Assembly (NCBI GenBank): GCA_002399025.1
Contig: DHCV01000012.1
Coordinates: forward strand, 1-24,607
Direction: 5' to 3'
DNA from: Bacteroidales bacterium UBA4893
GTDB taxonomy: Bacteria; Bacteroidota; Bacteroidia; Bacteroidales; P3
Length of the DNA: 24,607 bases
The translations under genes and the position numbers were made by a program. Below are positions 23,092 through 24,607 of the stretch, one piece after another; position 1 is the first letter of the stretch, and the number at the start of each line of letters is the position of its first letter. The notes beneath the pieces were generated by a model, which saw nothing but the letters and a program-made list of their open reading frames with translations, did not search any database and had not been told where the DNA came from.

Positions 23092-23508
23092 CTATTTCTT
23101 CTTATAACTAACTCCCCTAACCTCACTGTCTCCCAACACAAACTCAACCTTTCTGAACCTCTCCTTAAAAAACTTCGATGGCTTGAAAATTATCTTAAAA
23201 CGTTTAATCAAATTTCTGGTAACCTCCTGTGGACTATCCACCATTTGCACTTCAATTGCAGGATAGAAAGTCCCCAAAAGTCCCAAAGAAACAGGATGTC
23301 CATTCTCCAGCATCCACAAAATAGTTGTTTCAAGCTCTGCCAACACCCCCAAAATATCACCTCTACTCATAGAACTTTTCTTTTCAATCATTTGGGCAAT
23401 CATTTCAAAGTCCGCAATAGTTTCAATTTGCATCTTAGGCATATATTTTTCTTGCAACTCCTTATTTAGAAACACATTCCTTTTGTATTTAAAAAATTTT
23501 ATAGACAT
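23092..23508 (-). CDS. HU-like DNA-binding protein, first of a tandem pair
   Basis: A 138-residue protein of the same histone-like HU family as its neighbour. Shared blocks are FEMIAQMIEKKSSMSRGDIL, then LETTILWMLENGHPV, GLLGTFYPAIEV, and SPQEVTRNLIKRFKIIF. The GLGTF loop reads LLGTF here. The N-terminus (MSIKFFKYKRNVFLNKELQE) and the C-terminus (VRGVSYKKK) are basic, unlike the acidic tail of the other copy, so the two may differ in DNA binding. It is the upstream gene of the pair. Its promoter box TAACTTTG lies 37 bases before the ATG, and a long ladder of phased palindromes begins directly beyond it. Confidence 0.83.
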   Translation of the reverse strand: MSIKFFKYKRNVFLNKELQEKYMPKMQIETIADFEMIAQMIEKKSSMSRGDILGVLAELETTILWMLENGHPVSLGLLGTFYPAIEVQMVDSPQEVTRNLIKRFKIIFKPSKFFKERFRKVEFVLGDSEVRGVSYKKK

Positions 23509-23544
23509 TTCCTTTGGTTTTTATATTAAACAATCTTGTTCAAA

Positions 23545-23552
23545 CAAAGTTA
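23545..23552 (-). promoter_or_regulatory. -7 promoter box of the HU-like gene pair
   Basis: Minus-strand TAACTTTG fits TAnnTTTG, 36 bases before the ATG at 23508. The place of the -33 element (about 23571-23577) is occupied by the first ladder palindrome (23564-23573). Confidence 0.5.
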
Positions 23553-23563
23553 TTTATGCTTCC

Positions 23564-23833
23564 GATAACTATCTCGTTTTTCCAAGATAGTTATCTGGGG
23601 GCTCTGCGATAGTTATCTCGGATTAAAAAAGTGCGACTTTTCTTCTAAAAAGTGCGACTTTTTTGGTTGGAAAGTGCGACTTTTTGAGTTTGGTATAGTT
23701 ATCTCGAGCTTCTTGGATAGTTATCTTGAGAGTTTGGGATAGTTATCTCAGTTTAAAATAAGCTTATAATAATTCTTTACAATAGTGTTATGGAGTCAAG
23801 AGATAGGATTTTAGGGAGTTAGGATAGTTATCT
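23564..23833. repeat. Ladder of phased short palindromes, 21-22 nt period, two motif types
   Basis: Motif A is GATA-GT-TATC, often followed by TCG. Copies are at 23564 (centre AC), 23586, 23608, 23694 (first base T), 23716, 23738 and 23823. Motif B is AAAGT-GCG-ACTTT with arms of 5-7 bp, with copies at 23627-23641, 23647-23663 and 23671-23683. The centres are 23568.5, 23590.5, 23612.5 (A), 23634, 23655, 23677 (B), 23698.5, 23720.5, 23742.5 (A) and 23827.5 (A). Steps are 22, 22, 21.5, 21, 22, 21.5, 22, 22, and then 85, which is four steps. The three skipped positions hold weak palindromic or A-like words (ATAAGCTTAT at 23758, AATAGTGTTAT at 23781, GATAGGATTT at 23802). The array sits directly upstream of the first HU-like gene's promoter. 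Function unknown. Confidence 0.88.
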
Positions 23834-23903
23834 TTTGCAACTGCTTTTTTAACGTGGTGCTAAATATATTTATTATGCAATAAAAGAATTATTCTCTTTT
23901 TTG

Positions 23904-23935
23904 TTTGGGATATTGGAAATAAGTTTGTAAGTTTG
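23904..23935 (+). promoter_or_regulatory. Promoter of the T9SS-domain ORF
   Basis: TTTG (23904-23907) and TAAGTTTG (23928-23935) fit the -33/-7 elements with a 20-base spacer; a second TAAGTTTG stands directly upstream (23920-23927). The -7 box lies 27 bases before the ATG at 23963, which argues for that ATG over the in-frame TTG at 23933. Confidence 0.55.
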
Positions 23936-23962
23936 CCGCATAATCTTCTCATTAAATATGAA

Positions 23963-24472
23963 ATGATTCCTTACTCCAACATATTACCCCCAATACAATG
24001 TGACTCTTTAATAAAAAGAAGTACCACCACTTTGTATGGTGTTTTATGTCTTATAGAAGAAAGTTTTGTTCTTTCAATCAAAGAAATGGGCTTATTGGCG
24101 GAAGATATAACAACAATGAGTAGTTCATCAAGTACAGATAGCAACTTTACAACAAAAAGCTCAACTTCAGATACAAATACAACAACAGATACAATAAATT
24201 CTATTTTAGCAAATGCATTCTTATATCAAAACACTCCTAATCCTTTTAATACAACAACAGAAATAAAATACTTCTTACCAGAAGGAAGTACAAATGCTTA
24301 TATTTATGTGTTTAACCTACAAGGAAATTTACTATTAACATATAATTTAAGTGATAATGGTTTTGGTTCTGTAGTTATTAATGGCTCTTCATTAAACGCA
24401 GGAATGTATATTTATTCTTTGGTTGTTAATGGACAAGAAGCTGAAACAAAACGAATGATACTTACTAAATAA
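23963..24472 (+). CDS. Short protein with T9SS type A C-terminal sorting domain, no signal peptide
   Basis: A 169-residue protein from the ATG at 23963. The last 80 or so residues are a T9SS type A sorting domain (Por_Secre_tail type): LYQNTPNPFNTTTEIKYFLP, then AYIYVFNLQGNLL, NAGMYIYSLVVNG and the terminal TKRMILTK. Before it lies a Ser/Thr/Asn-rich linker (MSSSSSTDSNFTTKSSTS). The region TLYGVLCLIEESFVLSIKEMG recalls the stalk that precedes this domain in larger Bacteroidales cargo proteins. No Sec signal peptide is visible, yet T9SS cargo must cross the inner membrane through Sec. It is therefore either the 3' remnant of a larger cargo gene or a relic expressed from the local promoter. It ends 11 bases before the lipoprotein gene. 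Confidence 0.7.
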   Translation: MIPYSNILPPIQCDSLIKRSTTTLYGVLCLIEESFVLSIKEMGLLAEDITTMSSSSSTDSNFTTKSSTSDTNTTTDTINSILANAFLYQNTPNPFNTTTEIKYFLPEGSTNAYIYVFNLQGNLLLTYNLSDNGFGSVVINGSSLNAGMYIYSLVVNGQEAETKRMILTK

Positions 24473-24483
24473 ATTGATTGAAT

Positions 24484-24607
24484 ATGAAAAAAATAGTTTT
24501 TATTTTAGGTGTATTTTTATCACTTCTTATCTTCTCATGTGAAGATAATGATAATACCACAAATACAAATACTGATTATCCTATCTCTGAATTATATGGT
24601 ACATATT
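24484..24607 (+). CDS. Lipoprotein with acidic surface-export-like signal, partial (3' end outside the window)
   Basis: Forty-one codons are visible before the window ends: MKKIVFILGVFLSLLIFSC then EDNDNTTNTN and DYPISELYGTY. The N-terminus is a type II signal peptide with lipobox IFSC and Cys19 as the lipid site. The acidic EDND directly after the cysteine resembles the Bacteroidota lipoprotein export signal that sends lipoproteins to the cell surface. The ISELYGTY segment recalls the start of lipocalin-like domains, but too little is present to assign a family. It starts 11 bases after the T9SS-domain ORF and is probably in the same transcript. Confidence 0.8.
   Translation, partial: MKKIVFILGVFLSLLIFSCEDNDNTTNTNTDYPISELYGTY

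Larger units (their letters stand above)
23509..23962. other. 454-base divergent intergenic region with palindrome ladder and two promoters
   Basis: This gap separates the HU-like pair (minus) from the T9SS-domain ORF (plus). It holds the HU promoter box, the palindrome ladder (23564-23833) and a plus-strand promoter (23904-23935). No coding potential was seen in it. Confidence 0.75.

Noticed and set aside
23068..23469. Plus-strand frame opposite the first HU-like gene
   Set aside because: It is antisense to a recognisable HU-family gene and encodes a composition typical of a shadow frame.
23564..23833. CRISPR array
   Set aside because: Units are about 22 nt in total with 10-15-nt palindromes, there is no constant 25-40-nt repeat with unique 30-nt spacers, and no cas genes are present.

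Overview
The window is chromosomal DNA of a member of the Bacteroidota, most likely an anaerobic Bacteroidales. The evidence is strong AT richness, Bacteroidota-type promoter boxes (TAnnTTTG, with exact TATCTTTG four times), almost no Shine-Dalgarno sequences, a type IX secretion (T9SS) C-terminal sorting domain, paired HU-like proteins of the Bacteroidales histone-like family, and a lipoprotein with acidic residues straight after the lipid cysteine. No species can be named from the sequence alone. No rRNA, tRNA, CRISPR array, transposase or integrase was seen.

Left part, minus strand (about 11458 down to 617). The order of transcription is ispH (isoprenoid synthesis), recF (recombination and repair) and a DUF721/DciA-like gene, all overlapping. 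Then comes a surface-polysaccharide set: Wzx-type flippase, UDP-glucuronate decarboxylase, methyltransferase, DUF5672 putative glycosyltransferase, galactofuranosyltransferase-like protein and GT2 glycosyltransferase. Last come a FabG-like reductase and a Cys/Met-metabolism PLP enzyme, with a clear terminator at 617-665. The glycan set lacks an initiating transferase and a polymerase, and it is interrupted by a 486-base AT-rich gap.

Middle part. A secreted beta-barrel-like protein (minus) is divergent from a plus-strand operon of DUF2156 protein, GNAT acetyltransferase and hutI (histidine degradation). Two secreted proteins of unknown function follow, divergently arranged; one carries an EF-hand-like loop and YD-type repeats. 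Next is an etfB-etfA-acyl-CoA dehydrogenase operon, an electron-transfer and fatty-acyl-CoA redox module, closed by a strong terminator.

Right part. A two-gene unit (a 238-residue protein with a C-terminal membrane segment, and a small lipoprotein) lies between degenerate REP-like hairpins. Two tandem HU-like DNA-binding proteins follow on the minus strand. Upstream of the first is the most striking structure in the window: a ladder of short palindromes (GATA-GT-TATC and AAAGT-GCG-ACTTT types) spaced 21-22 nt apart across 23564-23833. A second, different ladder with the same period lies at 11588-11708. The window ends with a T9SS sorting-domain ORF lacking a signal peptide and the start of a lipoprotein gene cut by the window edge.
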